Shown piece by piece: positions 1 through 9,805 of a stretch of 35,952 bases of DNA. The translations under genes and the position numbers were made by a program. Each line of letters opens with the position of its first letter. Position 1 is the stretch's first letter. The notes beneath the pieces were generated by a model, which was not told where the DNA came from, did no database searches, and saw only the letters and a program-made list of their open reading frames with translations. The DNA comes from Opitutia bacterium (GTDB lineage Bacteria > Verrucomicrobiota > Verrucomicrobiia > Opitutales > Opitutaceae): assembly GCA_947474365.1 (NCBI GenBank), contig CANJIU010000101.1:1-35952 (forward strand), in the 5' to 3' direction.

Positions 1-292
1 CGACGCGGTATAAGCGACCGTCGACAAGACGCTCGAAAAAGTGCATTCCTTCAACTATCTGTCGCCCAGCAGGCAAACAAGCAGATTCCCTCTGGAAAAC
101 ACAGAGAACCGCTCGATTAAAGCCTCTCAAATCGCGAAGGTCGGGCTAGAGGGGTCCGATTTCGTCGCCGTCCGTCACGCTCTTAATAACCCCCATCCCG
201 GATCCGATCCCTGAAAATCCAGTTTCCTGCCAGCAACGCGCAGTGGGTACGGACTTGCGAATCACGGGCCGACCCTCGGGATTTTCACCCTG

Positions 293-2881
293 CTATCTTC
301 CCGTCGACGCTGTCGTCCCCGGCGCACGCTCCCACTTGCGATACAGGAAGGCGTCGGAGGTGAGGAGTGAGGTGATGAGCGCCTTCATGCTGCCGCCGCT
401 GTCACGGTAGGCGGCGTAGGCGGCTTGCAGGACCGGGGCGTCGTTGAGGGTTTCGTTGCGTCCCATCCAAAAACGGAACGCATGGCGCACAAAGACCTGC
501 TCGACCCGCTCGCTGTTGGCGAGTTTCTCGATCATCTCAAGAGCGTTGACGACGGGGCCATCCAGTTTGGGGTCGCCGGAATCAACGATCTCGCCCGTGG
601 TGTTCACGGGTTTGCCCAGCTCCGTGGTGCGGAAAAGGCCGGCGTGGTTGTACATCTCGAAGGGCAGTCCCAGCGGGTCCATCTTCTTATGGCACGTCCA
701 GCAGTATTCCGCCTTCGTCACCCGCATGCGCTCGCGCAGCGTGTGCTGCGGCTCGGCCGGGAGTTGGGCGTCGACTGTGATCGGCACATCGGGAATGCCG
801 CCGCCGAGCAATCGTTCGCGGATCCAGATACCGCGATGAATGGCGTGATTGTCCATGGCGTCGGATTGCGAAACCAGCCAGGCGGGATGGGTCAGGACGC
901 CGCGGCGTTGATCCGCGGGGGCGGTCGCCAGAATGCGCTCGGGCTCCAACGAGCCGCTGCCAAAAGACCGGCGGCTGACGCGGGCGTGGGTCGCAGGCCC
1001 CTGAAGCTTCGCCGCGGCAACACCGACTTTGCTGCCGCCGCCGCGATTCCCGGCCTTCTTCGCGTCTTCGTTTCTCTTCTCTGCCGCCGCCAGCAATTTT
1101 CTTTGCCGGTCGAGATCCCGCTGCGTCTTCGCATCCGCTGGCGTGGCATTCAACGTGGCCTCCAGCTCGGCGACCTTCGTTTCCAACGCGACAATTTCCG
1201 CCGGCTTTTCCGGCACAAACTTCGGGTCGGTCAGCTCCTTCTCCGAGCGCACCCTGCCGAAGTAGATGTCGTCATTCTTGGTGGCCACGACCTGCCGGGT
1301 GGTGAGCAGCTCCTTGAGGACGTTCCGGTCTTTCTCAAGAACCAGCTCGATCAGTCGATCGGTGCTCGCGACCGCGTCGAACATGGCCCGGTAGTGGGAG
1401 TTGCCCCGGTTGACGACGCCCGTGCTCGCAAGCGCTTTGGTGTCTTTGCAAATGTATCCGGCGAGGTCGTGGTCGAAGTAGTCGCGGAAGAATTGGAGGA
1501 TTCTCGGTTTGCGGGTGCTGTCCTCCGCAAGCAGGCGGGTCACTTCGCGCTTCACGTCTTCACGCGTTTTCATGCGGCCGTCGATGATCGCCCGGCGCAG
1601 CGGCTCGTCGGGCTTGAGGTAACGCAGGGCGTGATTCACGGCCAGGCCCAGCTCCCAGTCCTGCAGCATCACCCGACCGTGATTGTCGGGCAGGCCGGCT
1701 CCGGCCAGCTCCGGGCGAAAAAGGGCGTCGCGATCGAGAAAAATGGACGACAGGCCCATGAAGACGCCGTCCTTCCTGCCCACCTTGGCAATGGCATCCT
1801 TCACAATCCCCAGGTAGCTGTCGGATTCCGTCGCGGTCGCCGGGCGGAAAGTGAGGGCCTCGAAGAGAAAGTCCACGGCGGCGCGCAGCCGTTCGTCGGT
1901 CACCTCAGACTCCTTCATCAAATCGAAAATCGGGGTCAGCGGGCGCGTGACTTTCGTGCTGTAAACAATAGCCGTGGGCAAACCGCGGAGATCGCCCCGT
2001 GGCTTGACCTTGTCGTAGGTTTTTGGGTCGTCCGTGATTTGCTCCGGCTTGGCGATGCTGAGCGCCCCGTAGGCCATGTATTTGAGGATGTCCTCCGCCA
2101 TGCCGAGGATCTGCGTCGCCTCGGCGCTGTTGACGGTGGAGAGGTCGGGGTAATTCTTCAGGCCACTCTTGCGGGCCGAAGCGAGCACCTCGGGCACGCT
2201 CTTCACCGACGTGGCGTAGGCCACGGTGCCGCCCTCCCACCGAAGGATCTCGTCGGTGCCGAAGTACAGCTTCAACTCGCCACCGTGGTTCGTGGGAACG
2301 GCATCGCCATGGGTTCGGAGGCCCGGCTTGGCGGGGTCGAACTTGGGTTCGGTATTAATCAACTCGTTGAGCCGCGTGATGTGCTCCTGCGGCGTCACGC
2401 GCCAGAGGCGGGCAGGCGAGGAGGTCGGCACCAACACGATGCCTTTGGGCAGCGGGCCGAAGAGCAAGCCGTGATTAATAAAATTACCTTTTTTCGGATC
2501 CAGATGGGCGCGAAACCCGCCCTTGTTCTTCATGGCGCCCTGCAGTTCCTCGACGATCCAGTCAGTGAAACGCAACCGGTCGACGACCTCCGGCTGGGGC
2601 TCTTTTTTCGGCGGCATCTCCCCGAGCGCAACCTGCGCCCACACGGTTTTCCAGACGGCGGCGTTGGTCTCGTCCACGGGTCCAAGGTCGTGCAGGGAAA
2701 GGTCACCCTTTTTGATGTCGTCGCCGTGACAGTCGGTGCAGTGCCGCTCAAGGAAGCCCTGGCCGAACGATTTAAAATCCACGCGAACGGGCTCACCGGG
2801 CGTGTAGGAATCGGCGGCACCGGCAGTCGCGCCGAGCATGGCAAGGACCGCCCCGGTGAGAGGGAGGAGTCGTCGCCTCAC
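293..2881 (-). CDS. DUF1592/DUF1588/DUF1585 exported c-type cytochrome-like protein
   Basis: This 862-residue exported protein belongs to the large 'planctomycete cytochrome' group of the PVC bacteria. A signal peptide covers about residues 1-23. A haem-binding CxxCH motif lies at C48-C51-H52, as in the PSCyt/DUF1587-type N-terminus. The DUF1592 region follows in the middle, then DUF1588 with a second CxxCH at C727-C730-H731 inside 'CWTCHKKMDPLG', and DUF1585 at the C-terminus. Two covalent haems in the periplasm are therefore possible. Residues about 559-610 form a charged, coiled-coil-like insert rich in A, E, K and Q, ahead of a glycine-rich linker. The start is GTG at 2881, overlapping the upstream DUF1552 stop by four bases (GTGA), which suggests translational coupling. 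Family membership is clear; the substrate and the electron-transfer role are unknown. Confidence 0.93.
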   Translation of the reverse strand: MRRRLLPLTGAVLAMLGATAGAADSYTPGEPVRVDFKSFGQGFLERHCTDCHGDDIKKGDLSLHDLGPVDETNAAVWKTVWAQVALGEMPPKKEPQPEVVDRLRFTDWIVEELQGAMKNKGGFRAHLDPKKGNFINHGLLFGPLPKGIVLVPTSSPARLWRVTPQEHITRLNELINTEPKFDPAKPGLRTHGDAVPTNHGGELKLYFGTDEILRWEGGTVAYATSVKSVPEVLASARKSGLKNYPDLSTVNSAEATQILGMAEDILKYMAYGALSIAKPEQITDDPKTYDKVKPRGDLRGLPTAIVYSTKVTRPLTPIFDLMKESEVTDERLRAAVDFLFEALTFRPATATESDSYLGIVKDAIAKVGRKDGVFMGLSSIFLDRDALFRPELAGAGLPDNHGRVMLQDWELGLAVNHALRYLKPDEPLRRAIIDGRMKTREDVKREVTRLLAEDSTRKPRILQFFRDYFDHDLAGYICKDTKALASTGVVNRGNSHYRAMFDAVASTDRLIELVLEKDRNVLKELLTTRQVVATKNDDIYFGRVRSEKELTDPKFVPEKPAEIVALETKVAELEATLNATPADAKTQRDLDRQRKLLAAAEKRNEDAKKAGNRGGGSKVGVAAAKLQGPATHARVSRRSFGSGSLEPERILATAPADQRRGVLTHPAWLVSQSDAMDNHAIHRGIWIRERLLGGGIPDVPITVDAQLPAEPQHTLRERMRVTKAEYCWTCHKKMDPLGLPFEMYNHAGLFRTTELGKPVNTTGEIVDSGDPKLDGPVVNALEMIEKLANSERVEQVFVRHAFRFWMGRNETLNDAPVLQAAYAAYRDSGGSMKALITSLLTSDAFLYRKWERAPGTTASTGR

Positions 2882-4209
2882 GAAAGGACTTCTTTCAGGG
2901 GTCCGGTGCCGGAGTCGAATTTTGCGGCCATCTTCTCACTCATGTTGAAGCGGTCGCACGGGACACCAGAGGCATTCAGGAGCGTCGAGTAGAGGGCATT
3001 GATCGGACGCTTCCCATCGAGCTGCGTGAAACGGCCGGACTTGAAGGTGCCGCCGCAATTGCCCAGCAACATCACCGGCCAGGTCGTGCCGCTGGTGTGC
3101 TGCTTGTCGGCATTGTTGCTCGTGTAAACGATCAGCGTGTTGTCCATCATCGTGCCGCTGCCTTCGCGTACGCTTTCCAGCTCCTGCATCAGCTTTACCA
3201 GCATGCGACAGTTGTATTGGCGGATCTTGATCCAAATGGGATTATCCGGCTGCGGCATGTGCCCGAGATTGTGCCCCTGCTGCTCGATGCCCAGGCCTTT
3301 CCATGCGCCGAAGATTTCGCCTCGTCCGGAACCGATCGTGAGGACGCTGGTGGTGCCCGATTTGAGGGCCGAGATGCCGAGGTCGAGCAGGACGTCATGC
3401 CAGTCGGTCTCGAACTCCGGATTTGTGTAACGGCCGTCCACCTTCGGCGCGAAACGACGAAGCTGATCGGAGACACCGCCGAGCCGCTCGCGCAGGCCGT
3501 TGATGTCATGAAACCCTTGCACGTACTGTCCGTAGCGTTGCGCGTCCGCCGTCGGCAGGCTGCCACCCTTCGCGGCGGCAAGCTGCTCGATCCGATCAAA
3601 CATGCCGGACCTCGCCTCATGCTGGTTGCGGATGTCCCCCTGGGAAATGCCACCATACAGCATCTGGTAGAGGTGGTTCGGGTTCGAATGCATGAAGATC
3701 GGCTGGCCCGCGCCGCTGGCTGACAGGTTGGCGACCGTGGGCTTGCCCTTCATGTTCTCCATCGAGTCCATGCCGATGCAGAGATGAGGCAGCAGCGTCT
3801 CGGGAAGCACCTTGCTCAGCTCGTAGTCGATCGTGGGTCCACTCGGCGGCACACCGTCGCCGCCGCGGTAACCACCGAGCGCACCGAAAAAGGGGCTGTG
3901 CGAGGGGCTGGTGTGGACGCCATGGAGTCCGTTGATGATGTGCAGGCGCTCCTTGAATGGCTCCAGCGCCGCGATGGGTTCGGGCAGTTTCGCCCTGGCC
4001 AACGAACCGCTGTTCACCATGCCCGACGGGATGCAGGTCGCCGGATCGAACCCCTGGTTCTGCAGGAAAAAAATGATGCGCTTCGGGCCCCCGGACAGCT
4101 TGGAGGCAGCCAAGCCAGCAGCCCGGCTGATTCCGGGGAACATCGTGGAGCCCAACGCGACACCGAATCCGGCCGCGAGGGTTTGGAGCGATTCTCGTCG
4201 AGTCATCAT
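2878..4209 (-). CDS. DUF1552 domain-containing exported protein
   Basis: The gene encodes 443 residues with an N-terminal Tat-like signal: 'TRRESLQTL' followed by a hydrophobic stretch ending near 'SRAAGLA'. The rest matches the DUF1552 family, which is distantly related to the DUF1501 and sulfatase/alkaline-phosphatase folds. Visible family blocks are 'GGPKRIIFFLQNQGFDP', 'INGLHGVHTSPSHSPFFGALGG', 'GPTIDYELSKVLP' and 'DNTLIVYTSNNADKQHTSG'. It is the first gene of a two-gene operon; its TGA overlaps the GTG of the DUF1592 gene. DUF1552 and DUF1592 genes are commonly adjacent in Planctomycetes and Verrucomicrobia, so the products probably act together outside the cytoplasm. The biochemical function is not known. 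Two consecutive ATG codons open the gene, so either could be used. Confidence 0.93.
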   Translation of the reverse strand: MMTRRESLQTLAAGFGVALGSTMFPGISRAAGLAASKLSGGPKRIIFFLQNQGFDPATCIPSGMVNSGSLARAKLPEPIAALEPFKERLHIINGLHGVHTSPSHSPFFGALGGYRGGDGVPPSGPTIDYELSKVLPETLLPHLCIGMDSMENMKGKPTVANLSASGAGQPIFMHSNPNHLYQMLYGGISQGDIRNQHEARSGMFDRIEQLAAAKGGSLPTADAQRYGQYVQGFHDINGLRERLGGVSDQLRRFAPKVDGRYTNPEFETDWHDVLLDLGISALKSGTTSVLTIGSGRGEIFGAWKGLGIEQQGHNLGHMPQPDNPIWIKIRQYNCRMLVKLMQELESVREGSGTMMDNTLIVYTSNNADKQHTSGTTWPVMLLGNCGGTFKSGRFTQLDGKRPINALYSTLLNASGVPCDRFNMSEKMAAKFDSGTGPLKEVLS

Positions 4210-4991
4210 TGTCGTTGCAGATTACCAGCGGTTGCTACGCCAAAAGGTTTTCACGCTTCTCTCCACCGAAGCCACAGGGTGTTCCGGTATTCTCGACGCC
4301 GAAGTAGGCGAGCGGCGGAAATTGGGCACGCGTTAAGGTTATCTTGAGCATGAAAAATGCAGGCCAGGAAACTGATTGGCCGGAGGGAGGGGTTTTAGCA
4401 GGGCGAGGCAGGCGTTTGACACGGGCTAATTGCCCGACTTTGACGAAGCATTTGGTTCCGAGGCAATCATTACGTGATCTACGCGGCGGAAAGGCAGCTC
4501 GGAGCTACCGATTCCGGGATAGGGCCGTCCAGCCCGAAGCCGGACGACGCACCCCCACAGACCCGTACGAGCGCGATTCACGCATAAGGTTCCTCAAGTG
4601 GTGGATTCGATTGCCAGGACCGCCCGGCCGGTGCAAGCCGCGTTAACCTCGGCGGGCACTTTCACGGGTAGGTGCGGACCGACTGGACGCTTGCCTCCAT
4701 ATCGAACGCACGGGACGAGCAATGGATGCGCAAGGGACCGTCGGTCGGTTTTGACGCCATGCTGTCCCGACCCAAATATCGGCGACGGGGGCGTCGCCGT
4801 TCCAGACAGCGACACCGCAGATATTGGGGCAAGACCGAGTGGCAGAACCCGTCGGACCGGCTTCCCCGAGGGCGGCGGCAAGCCGACAACTCGGAAACAG
4901 ATCCCCCCGCCCACCTCTTCCGCCGAACGAACTTGCCGACGCCGGCTTCGGGCTCTCAGCTCTCACCCTCGCACTCCCAACTTCCATCTCC
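4210..4991. other. 782-bp gap between DUF1552 and ilvD
   Basis: This stretch separates two divergent genes and must hold both promoters. Several short open frames exist on both strands, but none shows a recognisable domain, a ribosome-binding site or convincing composition. The only structure seen is a nested inverted repeat at 4771-4828 (listed separately) and a CTCT-rich segment at 4952-4986 just ahead of ilvD. Confidence 0.5.
4771..4828. repeat. Nested inverted repeat in the ilvD upstream region
   Basis: A perfect 7-bp stem CGGCGAC (4780-4786) / GTCGCCG (4793-4799) with a 6-base loop lies inside an outer, imperfect pair CCCAAATATC (4771-4780) / GATATTGGGG (4819-4828). It sits about 165 bases before the ilvD start and has no U-tract. 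It could be a leader structure or simply a repeat; no known riboswitch is recognised. Confidence 0.3.
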
Positions 4992-6695
4992 ATGAGCAAC
5001 TCCCCTGATCAGACCCGCAAGTTCTCCTCCGTCATTCACGACGGTCCCGACCGCGCCCCCGCCCGCTCGATGCTCCGCACCGTCGGCTTCGGCGACGAGG
5101 ACTTCAAGAAATCAGTCATCGGCATCGCCTCCACTTGGAGCATGGTCACGCCCTGCAACATGCACATCGACCAGCTCGCGCGGGAAGCCTCCGCGGGCGC
5201 CGATGCCGCCGGCGGCAAGTCGATTATCTTCGGCACCATCACCGTTTCCGACGGCATCAGCATGGGCACCCAGGGCATGCGCTACTCGCTCGTCTCTCGC
5301 GAGGTGATCGCCGACTCCATCGAAACCGTTACCGCTGGCGAAGGCTTCGATGCCGTTGTCACGATCGGCGGCTGTGACAAGAACATGCCCGGCTGCGTCA
5401 TGGCGCTCGCCCGCCTCAACCGGCCCGGCGTGTTTGTTTACGGCGGCACAATTCTCCCGGGCATCCACCCCGACTCGAAAAAGGAATGCGACATCGTTTC
5501 CGTCTTCGAGGCCGTCGGCCAGCATTCGGCGAACAAGATCGATGATGCCGCCCTCCGCAAAATCGAGGCGTGCTCCATCCCCGGCCCCGGATCGTGCGGC
5601 GGCATGTACACCGCCAACACCATGGCTTCCGCCATCGAGGCCCTCGGGATGTCGTTGCCCAACTCGTCCGCGCAAATCGCCATCAGCCAGGAAAAGAAGG
5701 ACGATTGCCGCAACGCCGGCGCCGCCGCCCTCGCCCTGCTCAAGGCCGGCATCCGTCCCCGCGACATCATGACGCGCAAGGCGTTTGAGAACGCGATCAC
5801 CGTGAGCATCGCGCTCGGCGGCTCAACCAACGCCGTCCTGCACCTCCTCGCCATCGCCCACTCGGCCAACGTGAAGCTCTCGATCGACGACTTCACCAAG
5901 ATCGGCAGGAAGGTGCCGGTCCTCGCCGATCTCAAGCCCTCCGGCAAATACGGCATGGCGCATCTCACCCGCATCGGCGGCCTCCCGCCGTTGATGAAGA
6001 TGCTCCTCGACGCCGGCCTCCTCCACGGCGACTGCCTCACTGTGACGGGCAAGACGCTCGCGGAGAATCTCAAGAACGTTAAGCCCTACCCGACCGATCA
6101 GGACGTCGTCCGGCCGCTCTCGAATCCGATCAAGGCCGACAGCCACCTGCGCATTCTTTACGGCAACCTCGCCCCCGACGGCGCCGTGGCCAAGATCTCC
6201 GGCAAGGAAGGTCTCCTGTTCTCGGGCAAAGCGATCACGTTCGAGTCCGAGGAGACCGCCCTCCGCGCCATCCTCGATGGCAAGGTGAAGGCCGGCCACG
6301 TGATTGTCATCCGCAACGAAGGTCCTCGCGGCGGCCCCGGCATGCGCGAGATGCTTTCGCCCACCAGCGCGATCATGGGCAAGGGCCTCGGCAAGGAAGT
6401 CGCCCTCATCACCGACGGTCGCTTCAGCGGTGGCAGCCACGGCTTCGTCGTGGGGCACATCACGCCCGAAGCGTTTACCGGCGGCCCGCTCGCGATCGTG
6501 AAGAATGGCGACCCCATCGTCATCGACGCGGTCAAAAACGAACTCACCCTCGATCTTCCGGCAAAGGAAATCAAAGCCCGCCTCAAGGCGTGGAAGCCGA
6601 AGAAGTCGAAGGAAACCCGCGGCGTTCTCGCCAAGTACGCGAGCCACGTCACGAGCGCATCCGAGGGTGCGGTGACGGACAAGAACCTCGGTTAG
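4992..6695 (+). CDS. ilvD: Dihydroxy-acid dehydratase
   Basis: The product dehydrates 2,3-dihydroxy-isovalerate and 2,3-dihydroxy-3-methylvalerate to the 2-oxo acids in valine, isoleucine and leucine synthesis, using an Fe-S cluster in the cytoplasm. The family cysteines are present: C55 in 'TPCNMHI', C128 in 'GGCDKNMPGC' and C202 in 'GPGSCGGMYTANT'. Later blocks 'NEGPRGGPGMREML' and 'ITDGRFSGGSHGF' are typical of IlvD/Edd. The ATG at 4992 gives 567 residues, a normal length; the frame is open further upstream to 4824, but that extension is arginine- and proline-rich and unlike the family. No other branched-chain gene is nearby, so ilvD seems to be transcribed alone. A hairpin at 6860-6888 probably ends the transcript. 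Confidence 0.97.
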   Translation: MSNSPDQTRKFSSVIHDGPDRAPARSMLRTVGFGDEDFKKSVIGIASTWSMVTPCNMHIDQLAREASAGADAAGGKSIIFGTITVSDGISMGTQGMRYSLVSREVIADSIETVTAGEGFDAVVTIGGCDKNMPGCVMALARLNRPGVFVYGGTILPGIHPDSKKECDIVSVFEAVGQHSANKIDDAALRKIEACSIPGPGSCGGMYTANTMASAIEALGMSLPNSSAQIAISQEKKDDCRNAGAAALALLKAGIRPRDIMTRKAFENAITVSIALGGSTNAVLHLLAIAHSANVKLSIDDFTKIGRKVPVLADLKPSGKYGMAHLTRIGGLPPLMKMLLDAGLLHGDCLTVTGKTLAENLKNVKPYPTDQDVVRPLSNPIKADSHLRILYGNLAPDGAVAKISGKEGLLFSGKAITFESEETALRAILDGKVKAGHVIVIRNEGPRGGPGMREMLSPTSAIMGKGLGKEVALITDGRFSGGSHGFVVGHITPEAFTGGPLAIVKNGDPIVIDAVKNELTLDLPAKEIKARLKAWKPKKSKETRGVLAKYASHVTSASEGAVTDKNLG

Positions 6696-6721
6696 CCGGA
6701 CAGCTTAGCCGCGACCATGCG

Positions 6722-6840
6722 GTCGAGAGCTTAGAGCGAAGGGCTGAGAGCCCAATCTCCAGAGCAGACACGCGCGCCGCCCGACCCGAAACCGAAGTTC
6801 ACCGTTTGGTTTTGCTCTCCGCTCTCGACTGAATTTCTAC
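6722..6840. repeat. CTCT/GAGA inverted repeat downstream of ilvD
   Basis: The arm GTCGAGAGCTTAGAGC (6722-6737) pairs with GCTCTCCGCTCTCGAC (6814-6829); the reverse complement of the second differs at only a few positions. The right arm runs into 'TGAATTTCT', a tail that reappears after a similar CTCT-rich run at 25854-25892. It looks like a dispersed intergenic repeat. Confidence 0.5.
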
Positions 6841-6859
6841 AGCTTAGGACGAGACGTAG

Positions 6860-6888
6860 GCGGCACCAGGGTGTTTACCCGGTGCCGC
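6860..6888. terminator. Hairpin terminator between ilvD and the beta-helix gene
   Basis: GCGGCACCAGGGT (6860-6872) pairs with ACCCGGTGCCGC (6877-6888) across a GTTT loop, leaving a single bulged A. A T-rich tract (TTCGTTTATCC) follows on the plus strand. The position, downstream of ilvD and between two convergent genes, fits an intrinsic terminator for ilvD. Confidence 0.6.
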
Positions 6889-6943
6889 TTCGTTTATCCT
6901 TCGTTTATCCTTCGATCATCGTTCGATCACGGTTCGATCCCGG
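6889..6943. repeat. Five tandem 11-bp repeats
   Basis: Units are TTCGTTTATCC (6889), TTCGTTTATCC (6900), TTCGATCATCG (6911), TTCGATCACGG (6922) and TTCGATCCCGG (6933). The first two are identical and the others drift progressively. The array starts directly at the foot of the terminator hairpin. Confidence 0.75.
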
Positions 6944-7197
6944 CCCTTGCCTGCCGGGTAGTGGGAAAAGGTGATTTGCGTGATTCCAGTGCTTTCCGCC
7001 TCCATTCATGGGCCAATCATTGGGATTGTAGAATAGCGAAGGAATGAACGGTTTCGGCTCATCCAGTACAAAGTTTTCCCAAATCGGCCTCCTGCTCCAG
7101 CCGCTTGACAACGAGCCCGTCGTTGCCTGTAGCGTCGCCCCGACTTTTTTCGGCGCACACACTCCCCCCGTGAGCCCATCGCAGCCGACACCGTCGA
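6944..7197. other. Remainder of the ilvD/beta-helix gap
   Basis: No gene is supported here. A minus-strand frame of 85 codons at 6905-7162 has no recognisable domain and overlaps the tandem repeats, so it was not called. Confidence 0.4.
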
Positions 7198-9694
7198 TTA
7201 CGGCCGGGGCAGCGTAACGCTCAGGTCAACCGGCATCTGATCCCGATAGATTTTCAGCTTGGCCACACCCGCGGGCGGAGTGCTCGAAGCCCGACCAAGG
7301 TCATCGGTCGACTTCACTGGCGCCCCCATCCAGCCAACCACCAGGTCACCGGGCCGAAGCCCGGCCTGCGCCGCGATGGAACCGGCGGGCACCTCCATCA
7401 CGAGCACTCCGCCGGCCGCCAGCCCGACACCCACCGACGAAGCCTCCTCGATTGTCGCCAAATTCCGGATCCGTGCGCCCCACCAGATAATCGCGACACC
7501 GGAGTCGGGAGCCACCAGCGCCGACGCCGTCGCAAACGACGGAGTGCGGGCGATGGCCTTCAAGGCCGGTTTCGTCACGCCAAACTGGTCCATGGGAAAG
7601 TTGACAAAACCGAGCGCGAGCGCGGGCGATCCCTCCCGCACCCGGAAATCACCCCGCGCCGGATTCTCAAACCGGGCGTCCGCCTGGACCGAGTGCGCAT
7701 CGCGTCCGGACTGCGCCGCCAGTTTCGTGGCGGGTGATGAATCGGCGAGGCCGGCCACGTGGACGAGGTTGAAATCCATCCCGGCGCCCCACGGCGGCGG
7801 CCCCATCCGCGCAGGAAAGTAGCCGGCGCCGCCCACGATGTTCCGCCGGAAAATGTCACCACTGTGCCGATACCAGACGTGGGGGTGAAAGCCGCTCCCG
7901 ACGATGATGTTGTTTTCGACGACGCGATGGAAGCCCTCGCGGTTCTTGATGCCTCCGTGCAAACACAGATTATTGCGGATCTCGTAGTGCGTGGAACCGT
8001 CGTCGAGATCGATGTCCCAGCCATGATCGCAACGCCAGCGATTGTTGCGAATCACCACAGGGGCCACCGCATCGAGTTCCGGCAAATCGCGCTGCGCGGC
8101 CCAGACGCCGTCGTCATCGAGTTTGAATACACTCGGAGGCCAAAATCGGTCGCGCCCCCACGAGTTGAACGAGCCGTGGTCACCCGTCTCCTTCACCGTG
8201 TCAAAGACGTCGCAGAATTCGATGAGATGCCCGCCCCACGTGCCACCGCCCACGTTGATCCCGGCGCGCGGAACGTCGTAAATCGAGCAGTGGCGGATCG
8301 TGATGCGGGCGGCCATGTCGATGTCCACTCCGGCCGTCTGCTTTTCGACCCGCCCCGTGCGCGTGATCAGCGAATCCTCCACCACGCAGTCGGCCGGATG
8401 GTTGTCCGCCTTCGGCCCCGGTGTGCGATCGAGTTGCGCCGGATCGAGGCGCTGATTGTAATTGAAGAGTGCATTGCGCACGTCGCCCGGATCGCCGACG
8501 AAGCACACGCCGTTGGCACCGGCGTCGGCGATGATACAGCCGCGGACGGCGACGCGGCGGTTGTAGTTATTGACGAAAATCGCATTGCCGCCCACCTGAT
8601 CAAAGGTGCAGTCGGTCAGCGCGCAGTCTTCCGCCCCGGTGACAAACACGGCGCCTCCGCGATAGATCGTCCAATCGGAACGCAGCATCGGTTCCTTCGT
8701 CTCCATGAACGTGCGCGCGGTGTGGCGAAACGTGAAGCCCGTGAAACGGAGCCAACGCACCGGCGCATCCGCCGTGCCGCGCACTTCGATGAGGTGCCGC
8801 AGACGGACAATCTCCACCGTCGCCCGGGCCAGATCGGTGCCGGCCGGGGGAAAATAGCATAACGTCCGGGTGTCGGCGTCGTGAAACCACTCGCCGGGAG
8901 CGTCGAGTTCCTCGCGCACGTTCTCGATCATCCGGTACGTCTTGTGAATCGAAGCGCCCCGGTTGTTCTGCGTACCTCCGATCATCGCGAGGGTGCCGTC
9001 GGGCTTCTTCCCCGTCACGCGCCAGTGCACCCCGCCCCACAGCGCTGGATGCATGGCGTGAAAATAGGCTCCGGTCGGGTCAGCCCACCGCGCGATCCGC
9101 TCCGGGGCGAGCGGATCACGGAGCGGATCCACCGGGGCCTTGTGATCCAGTTTCCATGCGTCGAAGACATTGAGTCCGTCACCGGTCTCCCGATTGGGGA
9201 ATCGCGCCATCCACTGCCCGACGCCCGTTGATCCACAGTTGATCGATTTCCAGCCCAGCGGGCACCTCCGCCTCGAACACACCGTCCCGCAACGGCGATG
9301 GTTTCCACGTGAGCGCGAGCCGACTGCCGCCGCTCAGGACGGGCGTCTCGCCGGCGCTCGCACGCCAGACCACCGGTGCTTCGGCGGTGCCGCCGTCGGC
9401 CGGGGTGAAGACCAAGGCATCCGGCAGGTAATAAGTACCACCGCGCACGATCACCTCGACGCTCCTCCCGGCCGCACGCTCCTGCCGCGCCAATGCTTGG
9501 GCCCGAGACAGGGTGGCGACGGGTTCCGCGACGGTTCCCGGAGCCGTGTCGCGTCCCTGCGGCGCCACGGTAATCGTCCTGAGGTTGACCGATCGGGTCT
9601 GAGCAACGGCCAGTGGGAGCAGAACCCCGAGCACCACTGCAAGGGAACGCATCCAGCGTGACCACGGCGACAGCGGGCGGTTTGGGCGAGGCAT
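7198..9694 (-). pseudogene. Exported right-handed beta-helix protein with C-terminal PDZ domain, frameshifted
   Basis: One gene is split over two frames. The 5' part (9694 down to about 9220) has a signal peptide, best started at the internal Met near 9652, and the beta-helix entry block ending 'EIDQLWINGRR'. The sense then continues in another frame as 'QWMARFPNRETGDGLNVFDAW' down to 7198. Removing one base from the CCC run at 9217-9219 (GGG in the sense strand) would join the two frames in register. The restored protein has about 830 residues: a parallel beta-helix resembling GH141-type glycan-active proteins, then a PDZ domain near the C-terminus ('GLAAGGVLVMEVPAGSIAAQAGLRPGDLVVG'). It would act outside the cytoplasm on glycans. 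It may be a genuine pseudogene or a one-base sequence error; the rest of the reading frame is intact. Confidence 0.8.
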
Positions 9695-9805
9695 CGTGCG
9701 GTCGATTCTTGGGAAGGCGTCTTTGGTCGTGCAACGACCGATTCCGACGCGCGCGTCGCTAACGCATGTCGCGCGGCAGATTCGCGCCCCAACGTTCAGA
9801 CTGGA

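Noticed and set aside
425..2992. 855-codon open frame on the plus strand
   Set aside because: It is antisense to the clearly homologous DUF1592 gene and is R/G/V-rich with no domain; such long shadow frames are common in high-GC DNA.
4824..4991. N-terminal extension of ilvD
   Set aside because: The extra 56 residues are low-complexity and unlike any IlvD; the ATG at 4992 gives the normal family start.
6889..6943. Tandem 11-mers as a CRISPR array
   Set aside because: Units are contiguous, with no spacers, far shorter than CRISPR repeats, and no cas gene is present.
6905..7162. 85-codon minus-strand frame in the ilvD/beta-helix gap
   Set aside because: It overlaps the tandem repeats and has no recognisable domain; it may be a decayed repeat, but coding cannot be supported.
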